Source of the DNA: Elephas maximus indicus
Taxonomy: Eukaryota > Chordata > Mammalia > Proboscidea > Elephantidae
Assembly (NCBI RefSeq): GCF_024166365.1
Contig: NC_064831.1
Location: 32,168,768-32,232,767 of the forward strand
Reading direction: 5' to 3'
Length of the DNA stretch: 64,000 nucleotides
A program made the translations under genes and the position numbers. Below the pieces are notes generated by a model. It had not been told where the DNA came from, made no database searches, and was given only the letters and a program-made list of their open reading frames with translations. Positions 48,145 through 59,904 of the stretch are shown piece by piece; the first letter of the stretch is position 1; each line of letters begins with the position of its first letter.

Positions 48145-48300
48145 TGAGTATTTACTGAGCACCTACTATGTGCTCTGTTCGCCACTCAGGGGCTGGGATA
48201 GAACAGAGAATAAACCAACATCTCCGTCCTCATTCTAGTGGGGGAGAAAGACATTAATTTTTAAAAAATACACATTAAAAGTAGGTGCTAGGGAGAAAAA
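48145..48300 (+). repeat. L2-like ancient repeat
   Basis: TTCATTCAATGAGTATTTAC, TGAGCACCTACTATGTGCTC and TTCTAGTGGGGGAGAAAGAC match the motif order of the fragment at 2390, better preserved. Confidence 0.7.
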
Positions 48301-48610
48301 TAAATTAGGCTAAAGGAAATGAGACTAGTAAATAATGAGACTGGATTTCTACGGCTTAATCAGTAGTATTAATCACAGACAGACCAAGGGAAGTTACTAA
48401 ACAGTAAAATTTAGCTTCTAATTTGCTGAACAAACAAGACAATCACTGCAAGAATGACAAAATTAAACCATTTCTCTTTGCTCTTAACAAAAATATTTTT
48501 TCCTTAGGTAAGCTGATCACGTTCCTTACATCCACCTACCTCACCTTCCTGGCCCAATAGGTACAAACCCTTTCAAAAGTAGAAATCACAAAGCAGTTTA
48601 GGACGGTCAC

Positions 48611-49756
48611 CTGTGAACGGGGTGCTCTGAGTCCTCACTTGGTGACTGGCAAAGGCAGTCTCATCTCTTGCCCCAAACGGGGAAGGAACGGTCTCAACAG
48701 CAGGAGTTTCTGCCATGAAAGAGTCAAAGTCCTCCTCGTCCTCATCCAATGGCTTCTTCCCCAGCTCCTCTTCCTCTTCCTTTTCTTTTTTGCTCTCTTC
48801 TTCCTTCCTCTCTTCCTCCTTTTTGAGAAGCAAAGGTTCAGGGGTGGGGAAATTCTGTTCTCTCAAGCCCTCTGCACCAGAATCCAGTTCTTTAATCATC
48901 TGGTCACACTGAGCAATGAAATCTTCACTCTCTGGGTTAGCAACAGTCAGACTTGAACTGTGCTCTGTCTCAGAGACAGGGGGCGTTAACTCCGAGTTTG
49001 ACTCTGGGGCCACTACTTCAGGCTCATTCTCTTGTGTTGTTTCCATGGACACAGTTTGAAACAAGTCCATGTTATCACTATTATGTTCCTCCCCTGAACT
49101 CGTTTCTGGCTGGGGGCTGGGAAGGGGGCCGTTGTTCATGCGCGCACTCTGATCCTCAGTCTGGGCTTCCGCTGGTGCCCCTCCAGTCTCCTCCTGTGAA
49201 TTTCTGGTGTCATCACAGTCCTTCTCAGCACACAACCTGTACACCATAACATCATCCTGGAAGTCTGACTCTTCGATGTAGGACCCTTTGAAGAGCAGGA
49301 TGGCATTCTTCTTCATCTCTTGGATGTGTTTGGGGGGATCGATGGGTGCCGGGGGGCCTGAATTCTCCATAGCCTCATAAGGCCCAGGGGAGGTCACTTC
49401 AGCCCCCGAGGAGATCCCGGTGTCGTAGCTGTCATCCCACTCCAGCTCTGTCTGGCTTTTCTCCTTTCTGGAAGCCAACTGAGACCCCATCTTACTGGAG
49501 AATGGATGCTGGAGCCTCAACACAGGGCAGGCTGAGTTCCTACTGCCTTCCTCGGATAGGCTCTGCAGAATAGTCTCGTGGTCGGGGGACTCTCCGTCGT
49601 AGAGGGCGGACCAGACGCGGCAGTCCCTCATGCAGCGGAGGATGTTGGTGTGGGCCTCCCAGAGGTACTGCAGGTAGCTGATGTCCAGGGCTTTCCCATA
49701 CTCCACAATGCAGGCCGACGGAGAGAACACCTCGGGGAGCGGCTGACTCACGGGCC
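48611..49756 (-). CDS. FHIP1A: FHIP1A large coding exon
   Basis: 1146 nt encoding about 382 residues. It opens GPVSQPLPEVFSPSACIVEY and GKALDISYLQYLWEAHTNIL, the conserved FHIP helical repeats. After SQTELEWDDSYDTGISSGAE it becomes a long, probably disordered, acidic linker. Residues near its end form a Glu/Lys-rich run and DEDEEDFDSFMAETPAVE (about 48700-48850). It ends VRTQSTPFTG. The donor is ACAG/GTGACC and the acceptor CCTGCAG. The linker varies more from human than the flanking exons. Confidence 0.96.
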
Positions 49757-49977
49757 CTGCAGGAGAAAGCAGGAATGAGTCAGAGTGAGCTCCTTCCTGA
49801 CACTTAAAGCAAGGTATGGGTACAAATGGAATGGATGGGATGTGGCTCACTCAGCTTCTAAGACTTGGTTTCACCAGCTAGATTGCTTCCAACAATGTCT
49901 GATTAAATGATTTCTGAAATAAAAATGGTTAGATTTTAAAAAGCAAAGACAGAAACAGAAACTCTAATGGAAGATAG

Positions 49978-50170
49978 GAGTCCCCGAGTGGTACAAATGG
50001 TTACTGTGCTCAATTGCTAACTGAAAAGTTGACAGTTAAAGTCCACCCAGAGGTGCCTTGGAAGAAAGACCTAGCAATCTACTTCTGAAAAACCAGCCAC
50101 TGGAAATCCTAGGGAGCCCAGTTCTACTCTGACACACACAGGGTCGCCAGAAGTTGGCAATGGCAACTAG
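49978..50170 (+). mobile_element. AfroSINE (divergent subtype)
   Basis: GGAGTCCCCGAGTGGTACAA head, GTCCACCCAGAGGTGCCTTG, marker TCTGACACACACAGGG. Confidence 0.82.
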
Positions 50171-50234
50171 TGATAATGAAAGACAAAGAAAAACAATATG
50201 GCCGTCAGATACCGGCTGTAGCCAACACAGTCAG

Positions 50235-50345
50235 TAGAGAAATAAGAGCTAATAATGACAACCTCTCAGGCTGTTAAGAGCATTAAATCAGGTACTATAC
50301 CTAACACAGTACCTGCCACGGCATAGGTAATGATTTAAAAGTGCT
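50235..50345 (+). repeat. MIR SINE fragment
   Basis: CTCAGGCTGTTAAGAGCATT, AACACAGTACCTGCCACGGC: the 3' half of MIR, diverged. Confidence 0.55.
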
Positions 50346-50682
50346 TTAATTTGACTCTAAGGTAGAAGGCCCGTAATCTATGAATTTGGGATGCTCTGTT
50401 GGGAGCCGAGTTTTCTCTAGAAAAACCCTGGGTTTTTCATAAAGGCAATGAACTCATTCTGCCTACCTGGGGACTACTGGGATGCTGATAAGTATAAAAC
50501 AGTCTCTTACAGTAAAGTCATATTCAGTACCAAAACAGTCCTTCCAACCTAAAAATGTTTCCTGTGTTACCAGTTACCTCTGACAACCTCATCACGGAAA
50601 TAACTATGAAAACACCTGCATTTAAGTTTATATTTTCCCTAAAAGAAAGAAGTCAGACAAGGAATATACATACTCTGTTGGT

Positions 50683-50800
50683 GGTGTTATTAGCTGCCAT
50701 TGAGTTGACCCAGACTCATGGTGACCCAGTGTGTGTCAGAGCAAAACTGTCCTCCACAGGGTTTTCAAGGCTGTGACCTTTCAGAAGCAGATCACAAACC
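50683..50800 (-). mobile_element. AfroSINE 3' half (divergent subtype)
   Basis: TGCCATTGAGTTGACCCAGA, GTGTGTCAGAGCAAAACTG, then AGAAGCAGATCACAAACC where another copy begins. Confidence 0.8.
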
Positions 50801-50992
50801 CACCACCATCAGGTGGATTCCAGCACACAGTTACCCTGTAGGACAGAGTAGACCTGTCCCATAGGGTTTCCATGGCTGCGATCTTTACTGGAGCAGATCG
50901 CCAGGTCTTTCCCTCCCACTGCCGATGGGTTCAAACTGCTAACCTTCACTGGTTAGCAGTCAAACACTTAAACACTGCACCACCAGGCCTCT
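50801..50992 (-). mobile_element. AfroSINE (long subtype)
   Basis: ACCCTGTAGGACAGAGTAGA, GGGTTTCCATGGCTGCGATC, GGAGCAGATCGCCAGG, head GGTTAGCAGTCAAACACTTA and CACCACCAGGCC. Confidence 0.85.
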
Positions 50993-51409
50993 TTCTTAAA
51001 CACCATCTCTTAAATACCTACTATGTGGCAGGTGCTTTGTCAATGCTATCTAATTTAACTCTAATAGCAATGGTACATGGTAGATATTTAATTTCCTCAC
51101 TTACAGATATAGAAATAGACACTCTGGGACAAAAGACCACCCACTCAGTGACAGAACTACCACTCAGACACAGACTGTCTCACATCAACCCCTGGTCTTA
51201 TTTCCAGTGCCTCATCTTTGCATGCCTCTAAATCTCGACCAGACGGGCTCAGATTTAAGCCTTTAAGAGTATACACATTTTTAGGTCGTTAGAGTGCATA
51301 CAACTCATTTTCACAGCTCTACTGCTAAAAGGTTATCTTTTATCAGCTTTTTAAGACATCATATGATATCAAGACTCATACCAAATAATACCAGAAGACA
51401 TAAAAAAAA

Positions 51410-51600
51410 AAAACAAAAAAACACTACATGCCAGGGAGTCTTCTAAGAGCTCACATGTCTTAACTCACTTATCCTTCGAACAGCACTTTGAGGTAGGTAC
51501 TATTTTACAGACGTGGGAACAGGTTTAAAAAGGTTAAGTAATTTGCTCAAGAAAGTGGCAGAGCCGTGATTCAGAATCCTAGTTGTCTCTTAACCACTGC
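51410..51600 (-). repeat. MIR SINE, antisense
   Basis: AGGTAGGTACTATTTTACAG, AAAGGTTAAGTAATTTGCTC, TGGCAGAGCCGTGATTCAGA and TCTTAACCACTGC: a well-preserved MIR read backwards. A shorter MIR trace precedes it at about 51050-51190. Confidence 0.8.
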
Positions 51601-51667
51601 GCAAAAATTACATTATCTATCTACCCATCCATTCATCAGGGGTATTCGTCCTCTGTAAGCAGCCCCA

Positions 51668-51872
51668 AGAGCCCTGGTGGCACAATGGTTAAGCATTCAG
51701 CTGCTAACTGAAGGGTTGGTGGTGCGTATCTACCAGCTGCTCTGTGGGAGAAAGATGTGGCAGTCTGTTTCCGGAAAGATTTATGGCCTTGGAAACCCTA
51801 CGGGACAGTTCTACCTTGTCCTATAGGTCCACTATGATTCAGAATCCACTCAACAGCAATGGGTTTGGTTTA
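51668..51872 (+). mobile_element. AfroSINE (long subtype)
   Basis: AGAGCCCTGGTGGCACAATG head, GGGAGAAAGATGTGGCAGTC central block, tail AGAATCCACTCAACAGCAAT then GGGTTTGGTTT. Confidence 0.92.
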
Positions 51873-51904
51873 AGGCAACCCCAGAGGCAGCAGAAAAGAA
51901 AGAA

Positions 51905-52060
51905 CATATAATTTGGAATCAAAGAACTTTCTAGCTAGATAACCTTGAACAAGTTCATTTTGCTCTCTGAGTTTGCTTGTTTGTAAAATGGCCACTACCT
52001 TCTTCAACAGATTAAATGTGGTAACATAGGGAAGCACTTGGCAAGTTGCAGACACACAAG
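51905..52060 (+). repeat. MIR SINE fragment
   Basis: CTAGATAACCTTGAACAAGT, TGTTTGTAAAATGGCCACTA and GGAAGCACTTGGCAAG follow MIR order. Confidence 0.6.
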
Positions 52061-52565
52061 AATCCTAGACTTCACTTGAATTCTGAATCCTGAGGCAAGC
52101 TCAAAACCACACAATCATTCTTGAAACAAATTTTTTAATAGTAAACAAAAAAGACATTAATTTTCAAATATTTTTTTAGAAAGTAACTATTGGATGGGAA
52201 AATATAAGCTATCGACACTAGCTTACCTAACAGGAAAATACAACAGTTTGTTATACTGCCACATAAAATCATTAATTTCCATGTATACATTGTATCTTTA
52301 TACAAAGACCAAGAATCAATAAGAAAACCTTAATTTCTAAGAAAATTTTTGTACTAAATATGCTGATAATTTTCTCAGTCAAGTAGCCAGCTCTTAAATA
52401 TATTTTATGTAAGAGGACTATAGTACTCTGGATGGACTGAAAGACATTGGAGGATATTTGAATAGAGATTGGAAACACCTGAGTCCACACACCAGGACTG
52501 ACCACTTCCTAGTGGTCACAGGAAAGAAATATCTTCCTGAACTGATCGGCCATTTTACCACCAAA

Positions 52566-52733
52566 ACCAAAAACCCAAACCTATTGCTGTCAAGTCAATT
52601 TTGACTCATAGCGACCCTATAGGACAGAGTAGAACTGCCCTGTAGAGTTTCCAAGGAGCACCTGGTAGATTCGAACTGCCAACCTTTTGGTTAGCAGCTG
52701 TAGGCTCTTAAGCTGTATGCCACCAGGGTTTCC
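52566..52733 (-). mobile_element. AfroSINE (short subtype) with target duplication
   Basis: CTGTCAAGTCAATTTTGACT, TTTCCAAGGAGCACCTGGTA, head GCCACCAGGGTTTCC. Flanked by a perfect 13-bp direct repeat TTTTACCACCAAA at 52553-52565 and 52734-52746. Confidence 0.93.
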
Positions 52734-52791
52734 TTTTACCACCAAAGATACACCAAAAGCTATGGTTCGCTGCCAGAGAGCCAAGGTTGAT

Positions 52792-55700
52792 GTTGTCATT
52801 GCTGACAGGTGCCCTCCAATAGATTTCGACTCATAGCAACCACACACACAACAGAACGAAACACTGCCTGATCCTGCGCCATCTTCACAATCGTTGTTAG
52901 GCTTCAGCCCATTTTTGCAGTCACTGTATCAACTCGTTTCACTGAAGGTCTTCCTCTTTTTCGCTGACCCTCTACCAAGCATGATATCCTCCTCCAGGGA
53001 CTTTTCCCTTCTGGTAACATCTCCAAAGAATGTGAGACACAGTCTTGCCATCCTCGCTTCCAAGAAACATTCTAGTTGTGTTTCTTCCAAGACAGATATG
53101 TTTGTTCTTTTGACAGTCCATGGTATATTCAATATTCTTCACCAAAACCATAATTCAAAGGCATCAATTCCTCTTTGGTCTTCCTTATTTACTGTCCAGC
53201 TTTCTCATGCATATGAGGCAATTGAAAACACCATGGCTTGGGTCAGACACACTTTAATATTCAAGGTGACAGCTTTGCTTTTTAACACTTTAAAGAGGTT
53301 TTTTGCAGTAGATTTGCCCAATGCAAAGCATTGTTTGATTTCTTGACTGCTGCTTCCATGGGTGTTGATTGTGGATCCAAGCAAAATTAAATCCTTGACA
53401 ACTTCAATTTTTTCTCCGTTTATTATGATGCTGCTTACTGATCCAGTTGTGAGGATTTTTGTTTTCTTTAAGTTGAGGTGTAATCCATACTGAAGCCTGT
53501 GGTCTTTGACCTTCATCAGTTAAGTACTTCAAGTCCTCTTCACTTTCAGCAAGCGAGGTTGTATCATCTGCATGTTGCAAGTTGTTAATGAGTTTTCCCC
53601 CAATCCTGACGCCCCTTCTTTTTAATACAGTCCAGGTTCTTGGATTATTTGCTCAGCATACAGATTGAATAAGTATAATGAAAGGATACAACTCTGACGC
53701 ACACCTTTCCTGACCTTAAACCACAAAGTATCCCCCTGTTCTGTTCCAACAACTGCCTCTTGATCTATGTACAGGTTCTTCATGAGCACAATTAAGTGTT
53801 CTGAAATTCCCATTCTTCACAATGTTATCCATAATTCGTTATGATCCACACAGTTGAATGCCTTTGCATAGTCAATAAAACACAGGTAAACATCCTTCTG
53901 GTATTCTCTGCTTTCAGCCAGGATCCATCTGACATCAGCAATGATATCCCTGGTTTCACATCCTCTTCTGAACTCAGCTTGAATTTCTGGCAGTTCCCTG
54001 TTGATATACTGCTGCAGCCGTTTTTGAATGATCTTCAGCAAAATTTTGCTTGTGTGTGCCATTGAAGATATTGTTCGATAATTTCCGCATTTGGTTGGAT
54101 CACCTTTCTCGGGAATAGGCATAAATACGGATCTCTTCCTGTCAGCTGGCCAGGTAGCTGTCTTCCAAATTTCTTGGCATAGACAAGTGAGCACTTCTAG
54201 TGCTGCATCTGTTTGTTGAAACATCTCAACTGGTATTGCGTCAATTCCTGGAGCCTTGTTTTTCACCAATACCGTCAGTGCAGCTTGGACTTCTTTCAGT
54301 ACCATCGGTTCCTGATCCTATGCTACCTCCTGAAATGGTTGAGCATCAACCAATTCTTTTTGGTATAGTGACTGTGTATTCTTTCCATCTTCTTTTGATG
54401 CTTCCTGTTTAATATTTTTCCCTTAGAATTCCTCGATTGCAACTGGAGGCTTAAATTTTTTCTTCAATTCTTTCAGCTTGAGAAATGCAAAGCATGTTCT
54501 TCCCTTTTGGTTTTCTGACTCCAGGTCTTTGTACCTGTCATTATAATATTTTTACTTTGTCTTCTCAAGCTGTCCTTTGAAATCTTCTATTCAACTCTTT
54601 TACTTCATCATTTCTTCTGTTTGCTTTAGCTATTTGACATTCAAGAGGAAATTCCAGAGTCTTTTCTGACATCCATTTTGGTCTTTTCTTTCTTTCCTGT
54701 CTTTCTAATGACCTCTTGTTTTCTTCATGTACGATGGCCTTGATGTCAACCCACAGCTCGTCTGGTCTTCAGTTATTACTGCTCAACGCATCAAATCTAT
54801 TCTTGAGATCGTCTCTAAATTAAAGTAGGATATACTCAGGGTCATACTTTGGCTCTCGTGGATTTGTTTTATTTTCTTCAACTTCAACTTGCACGTGATC
54901 ATTTGATGGGCTGTTCCGTAGTCAGCCCCTGGCCTTGTTCTGACTGATGATATTGAACTTTTCCCTTGTCTCCTTCCACAGATGTAGTCAATTTGATTCC
55001 TGTGTATTCCATCTGGTGAGGGCCACATGTATAGTCGTCATTTGTGTTGCTGAAAAAAGGTATTTGCAATGAAGTTGTTGGTCTTGCAAAATTCTATCAT
55101 GCAATCTCTGACATCGTTTCTATCACCAAGGCCATATTTTCCAGCAATTGAGCCTTCTTGTTTCAGACTTCCACATTCCAATCTCCAGTAATTACCAATG
55201 CATCCTGATTGCATGTTTTATCAATTTCAGATTGCAGGAGTTGGTAAAAATCTTTAATTTCTTCTTCTTTGGCCTTAGTGGTTGGTGTGTAAATTTGAAT
55301 AACAGTTGTAATTAACTGGTATTCCCTGTAGGCATATGGATATTATCCTATCACTGACAGTGTTGTACTTCAGGATTGATCTTGAAATGTTCCTTCTGAG
55401 AATGAATGCAATGCCATTCTTCTTCAAATTGTCATTCCCGACATAGTAGACCATATGTTTGTCCGATTCAAAGTGGCCAATACCAGTTCATTTCAGCTCA
55501 CCGATGCCTAGGTATCGATGTTTATGCGTTTCATTTCATTTCTGACAATTTCCAATTTTCCTAGATTCACACTTTGTACATTCCACGTTCTGATTATTAA
55601 TGGACGTTTGCAGCTGTTTCTTCTCATTTTGCGTCATGCCACATCAGCAAATGAAGGTCCCAAAAGCTTGACTCTATCCACGTCATTAAGGTCGACTCTA

Positions 55701-55972
55701 CTATGAGGAGGCAGCTCTTCCCCAGTCATCTGTTGAGTGCCTTCCAACCTGGGGGGCTCATCTTCCAGCACTATATCAGACAAAGTTCTGCTGCTATTCA
55801 TAAGGTTTTCACTGCCTAATCCTTTTCAGAAGTAGACTGCCAGGTCCTTCTTCCTAGTCTGTCTTAGTCTGAAGCTCAACTTAAACCTGTCCGCCATGGG
55901 TGACCCTGCTGGTGTTTGAATTCTGGTGGCAAAGCTTCCAGCATCACGGCAACATGCAAGCCCCTACAGTAC
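52792..55972 (-). mobile_element. RTE (BovB-type) LINE, near full-length, dead
   Basis: About 3.2 kb read on the - strand, in the same sense as FHIP1A. Order: 5' region (about 55970), endonuclease (fragment at 54783-55028 with HRNQIDYI), then RT (53817-54305 with KNKAPGIDAIPVEMF, RRGCETRDIIADVRWILAES, FIDYAKAFNCVDH) and later RT (53622-53813, 53205-53516), and 3' end. The RT palm reads HADD instead of YADD at 53574-53563, and the endonuclease has GTAHQM where a TDH-like catalytic motif is expected. Several frameshifts. Confidence 0.9.
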
Positions 55973-56552
55973 GACAAACTGACAGATGTGTATAGGAAGG
56001 AAGATAAAGGTGGCCATTTAAATTTTACTTCTATGAGGTAAATTATAGCTGGCAGATAGCACACAAGTTCTAGAACTCCTATAGAGTATTTAAGAAAGTT
56101 CCCTCATTAGGTCAACTGAATGAATCGGGTACTGTTGCCATTTCACAAACTTCAAGTTTTATAATGATATATTATTGACAGCCCAGCCATTCACAAATAG
56201 GTCATTTTGGAAATTAAAATAAGGAAGGGCTAATTTTATCTTAGCTATAGCCATTTCGTGCCACTCCTCTCATTTTGTTTTAGAAGAAATGCTAGCACAT
56301 GTTTTCATTTGGGATTCTGAGGATGCTTCTAGAAAGACAACTTAAAAGAAAGATCTGGGAGCACTGGCTATGTGCTTCAATGAACTTGATTGCAAAGTGT
56401 CCTTAGCTCTTGATGAAGCAGAAAATGACCCCCAATTAGTCATTCACGAAAGAGATGGGGCTCACTAAATTGTCCCTAGCAAAGAGACAAATAGCCCAAA
56501 GAGAAAAATTAGGTATCCTTTTGTTTAAAGATGGTTGCTAGCAAGTTCCTAC

Positions 56553-56743
56553 CTGAGCTATCATGTGTACACTTTGACCAGAGAATATAATCCCTCTCTT
56601 GGTTCCCCAGTGTCAGAGTGATCCCGCTGGAGCAGCAGACCGGGGTCAGGGCGAGCAGCTTGGCTGCAGAAACGGAGTAACAATCTCTCTCCTTCACAGC
56701 CCACCTCTGACTCAGCATCATGTGGTTGCAGGGGATCAGATAC
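56553..56743 (-). CDS. FHIP1A: FHIP1A coding exon, fifth from last
   Basis: 191 nt: completes an Arg codon, then YLIPCNHMMLSQRWAVKERD, CYSVSAAKLLALTPVCCSSG, ITLTLGNQERDYILWSKCTH and DSS plus one base. The acceptor is GTTGTTCCAG and the donor TCAG/GTAGGA. Part of the conserved N-terminal helical FHIP domain. The SS in HDSSG is TS in human as I remember it. Confidence 0.95.
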
Positions 56744-56929
56744 CTGGAACAACAAAAAGAGCTTGCATCAGTCTCTGCAACGTCCTCTTCCTGTCTGCCC
56801 CTCCTAAAGAGCAATCAGAGCTGGCCGCCCCTTCCCCACTCATCCATCCCACCCAGACAGCAGGTTCCGTTCCCTGACTTAAAACTTGTCAGGGGCCTCT
56901 TTCTTCTGACAGAACAACCCCTTAGCAGA

Positions 56930-57300
56930 GCATTTAAGGGCCTTCACAATTTAACCTTCACGAATACACTCATCTCTTAAACTGCCTGCTATTGCTCTTT
57001 GCCTCCGTGCCTTTGCACCCACTGTAACCTTCCTCTGCAATGTCTGACACATGCCTTGTCATCCTGAAAAGTCCAGCTTCAGTGCTGCCTTCTCTAAGAT
57101 TTCCTGCCCCCCCATCCCAAGACAGAGCTAATCTCTCCCTCTACCACTATGCTCACGGCCTTCTATTAAAGCACTGTTACCTTGTGTCACAATTATGTCA
57201 GCGTCTGCCTCCTCAACAGAATGTGCTACCAGGGCAAGGAGCCTCCTTCAGCAGTCTGTTTTATAACCGCAGAAACTCTGGCTCAGAGTGGGCACTGAAT
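56930..57300 (+). repeat. L2 LINE 3' fragment
   Basis: CTTTGCACCCACTGTAACCT, GAAAAGTCCAGCTTCAGTGC, TTAAAGCACTGTTACCTTGT and AGCAGTCTGTTTTATAACCG follow L2 3' order. Diverged. Confidence 0.65.
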
Positions 57301-57544
57301 GACCATGGTTGGCATGAAAAGGCCACTTCTCATATTCTCATGCGTCATCATGAGAAAACATGGTGACTAAGGACTGACCAATAAGTACTGGGCCCCACTT
57401 CACACAAAACGCTTTTAGCTGATGATCAAAAGCATCTCAGTATCATTCCGAACCCGGAGCCATGAAAATCTGGGCAATCATTTCTGATGCACCTGGAGCA
57501 CATCAGTAGGCTTCACGGACAGAATAAAGTGTGTTTACATGACT

Positions 57545-58495
57545 ATTTCTTAACAGGGAGAAGGACCATACTGTTTACTTAAACCACAATGCAGCAAATG
57601 GAGTGAAGGTCGCATAGCCAGGAGAGCATGTGTGCCCTGACATGAACTACAACCTTCAGTGAACAGGAACATGTTTGATTCTGTGTTCAGCTTTGGAGAC
57701 AGAGGCACGTCAGAGGAAAAGAAGCTATGTAGGACCATAGTTCCATGGGACAACTCAGTCAATGGTATAGTTCACAAAACTCATGTTTTGCATCCTCATG
57801 TAGTGAGTAGCATCTGAGGCCTTAAAAGCTTGTGAACAACTATGTAAGACACAACTACAGGTCTTTCCTCTCCAGGAGTAAAACAATAAGAAGGTAACCA
57901 AAACTCAGAGAAGAAACAATCTACACAAGCCACGACCTCATCTACCCTGAGACCAGAAGAACTATAGACAGTTCTTGGCTACCACCACTGACCATTCTGA
58001 GTGGGGTCACAATAGATGGTCCTGGATAAAATGGGAGAAAAATATGGAGCAGAACTCAATTTCTTTAAAAAAAAAAAAAAAAAAGCCAGACAAACTAGGA
58101 CAGTAGAGAACAGACTCCCTGAGACTATCGCCCTGAGACACTTTTTAAACCTAGAACCAAGCCTGTTCCCTGAGATAACCTTTTAGCAAAATAGCAGAGT
58201 GGCACACAAATGAAAAGATATTACCCGTAAGACTGGTGCTTTACTTAAAAACCATGAGTATGGGACCAAAAGGTCAACAATTACTCAAAAGGAAAGATGA
58301 GAAGATAAAGGGGCAGGGAAACTAGAGTACTGGAAATGAAACAAACAGAACACAATTAAAGAGAATGTTGACACATTGTGGTAAATGTAACTAACGTCAC
58401 TGAATAATTTATGTGAAAATTGTCAATTGGGAATCTAACTTGCTGTGTAAACTTTCACCAGAAACTCAATAAAATATCATTAAAAGAAAGAGAAA
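57545..58495 (+). mobile_element. Old L1 3' UTR
   Basis: Colinear with the 3' UTR of the L1 at 36134: GACCTCATCTACCCTGAGAC, CAGAAGAACTATAGACAGTT, TGTGTAAACTTTCACCAGAA and a terminal AATAAAATATC then A-rich end. A poly-A run at about 58067-58084 may mark an internal insertion or expansion. Confidence 0.8.
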
Positions 58496-58726
58496 ACAAG
58501 CTATGACTAAGGATTCAGGTAAAAAGATACAGAGCACTTTCAGAGTACGTCTTGAGGCCTGTAAACCTTCAGCTGTCTCCCACACCTCCCATTGATCCAA
58601 ATGAGGAAAACCTATGTTTTCATTAATGACTGATCCACTGCAATAGCCTGAGTCAAGGGGAAAAAGATTGAATTCTCTTCCTGTTACTTTACATTCACGG
58701 TTTTTATTTTAAAAACGCTTCCCAGG

Positions 58727-59237
58727 TGCTATGGATTGAATTGTGTCCCCCCAAAATACGTGTCTCAACTTGGCTAGTCCCTGATTCCCAGTATCATGTG
58801 ACTGCCTACCATTTTATCATCGGATGTGATTTTCCTATGTGTTGTAAATCCTACCTCTGTGACGCTAATGAGGTGGGATTAGTGGCAGTTATGTTAATGA
58901 GGCGGGACTCTACTACAAGATTCCATTGTGTCTTAAGCCAATCTCTTTTGAGATATAAAAGAAGTGAGTAGAGAGACACATACCACAAGAAAGCAGTGCC
59001 GGGAAGCAGAGCCAGTCCTTTGGATTTGGGATTCCTGCAAGAAGAAGCTCTTAGACCAGGAGAAGATTGATGACAAGGACCTTTTTCCAGAGCTGACAGA
59101 GACAGAAAGCCTCCCCCTGGAGCTGGCACCCTGAATTCGAGCTCGTAGCCTACTAGACTGTGAAAGAATAAAGTTCTGTTTGTTAAAGCCATCCACTTGT
59201 GGCATTTCTGTTATAGCAGCACTAGGTAACTAAGACA
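58727..59237 (+). mobile_element. Solo LTR, MaLR/MLT1-like, with target duplication
   Basis: 511 bp beginning TGCTATGGATTGAATTGTGT and ending GTAACTAAGACA, TG...CA termini, flanked by perfect 5-bp CCAGG (58722-58726 and 59238-59242). It carries its own AATAAA at 59167-59172. No internal viral genes on either side. The best preserved of the three copies in the window. Confidence 0.85.
59167..59172 (+). terminator. LTR polyadenylation signal
   Basis: AATAAA near the 3' end of the LTR, followed by GTTCTGTTTGTT. It is antisense to FHIP1A, so should not affect that transcript. Confidence 0.6.
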
Positions 59238-59367
59238 CCAGGTGTGAAATGATAAACTTGTCGCTTAACCTTTAGTTCTCAAAAAAATCAAATCATTGCT
59301 CACCCAGAAAAAACCTGCTCCAATACTCTGAATATCTAGTATAGCTAGGTTTTCGTTTGTTTGTTTC

Positions 59368-59568
59368 CAGTTGTTGTCAAAGCCGATTCCAACTCAGGGC
59401 GGCCCTATATGTGTAGAGTAGAGCTGTGTTCTGTAGAGTTTGCAAGGCTGTGACCTTTCAGAAGCAGATTGCTAGGCCTTTCTTCCAAGGTGCCTCTGTG
59501 TGGGTTCAAACTGCCAACCTATTGGTTAGTAGGTGAGTGCTTAACAGCTTGCTCTACCCAGGGACATA
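59368..59568 (-). mobile_element. AfroSINE (divergent subtype)
   Basis: GTTGTTGTCAAAGCCGATTC, TGTGTAGAGTAGAGCTGTGT, AGAAGCAGATTGCTAGGCC, head ATTGGTTAGTAGGTGAGTGC and ACCCAGGGAC. Confidence 0.85.
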
Positions 59569-59904
59569 AAGGGGTCTTATTCCCCTCTCCCCATACCCTA
59601 GGCATATACACACACCTTAAGCCTAAACTGTTACCACTAAGATCCAGACATACCCTTGCATGTCTGATGTGATGGGATTTTCCTAAGTTGAGTTTCACGA
59701 AAGTCAAAGGTTACAAGAAGAAAAAGGAAAGATGGAGGGCAGTAAGGAAATGGGAGCAGATCTGCTCCAACTCTTGGGCGAGCTTCAGGGGCTTGTGTTT
59801 GAGCCCTCTTGAAGGAGAAACGGATGTGTGGGCAGCAAGTAAAGGAGATGTTTTCCATGGGGATCCCTGCGAGAGAGACATGTTCTGATGCATGCTATAA
59901 CATG

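Larger units (their letters stand above)
35028..48610 (-). other. FHIP1A intron hosting two L1 elements
   Basis: 13.6 kb, more than half L1. At 35660-36120 and 46430-46960 I see no assignable element. At 47175-48140 none apart from an A-tract at 47570. Confidence 0.75.
49757..56552 (-). other. FHIP1A intron
   Basis: 6.8 kb holding six AfroSINEs, MIRs and a near full-length RTE, listed separately. The span 52135-52550 is AT-rich without a recognised element. Confidence 0.7.

Noticed and set aside
48639-48956. 105-codon + frame rich in Phe/Leu
   Set aside because: Exact antisense of the Glu/Lys-rich FHIP1A exon, so openness comes from the codon bias of that exon.
49757-49850. Upstream extension of the large FHIP1A exon as an in-frame Met start
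   Set aside because: The open frame continues past CCTGCAG into the intron. The splice acceptor and phase with the exon at 56553-56743 show the exon starts at 49756.
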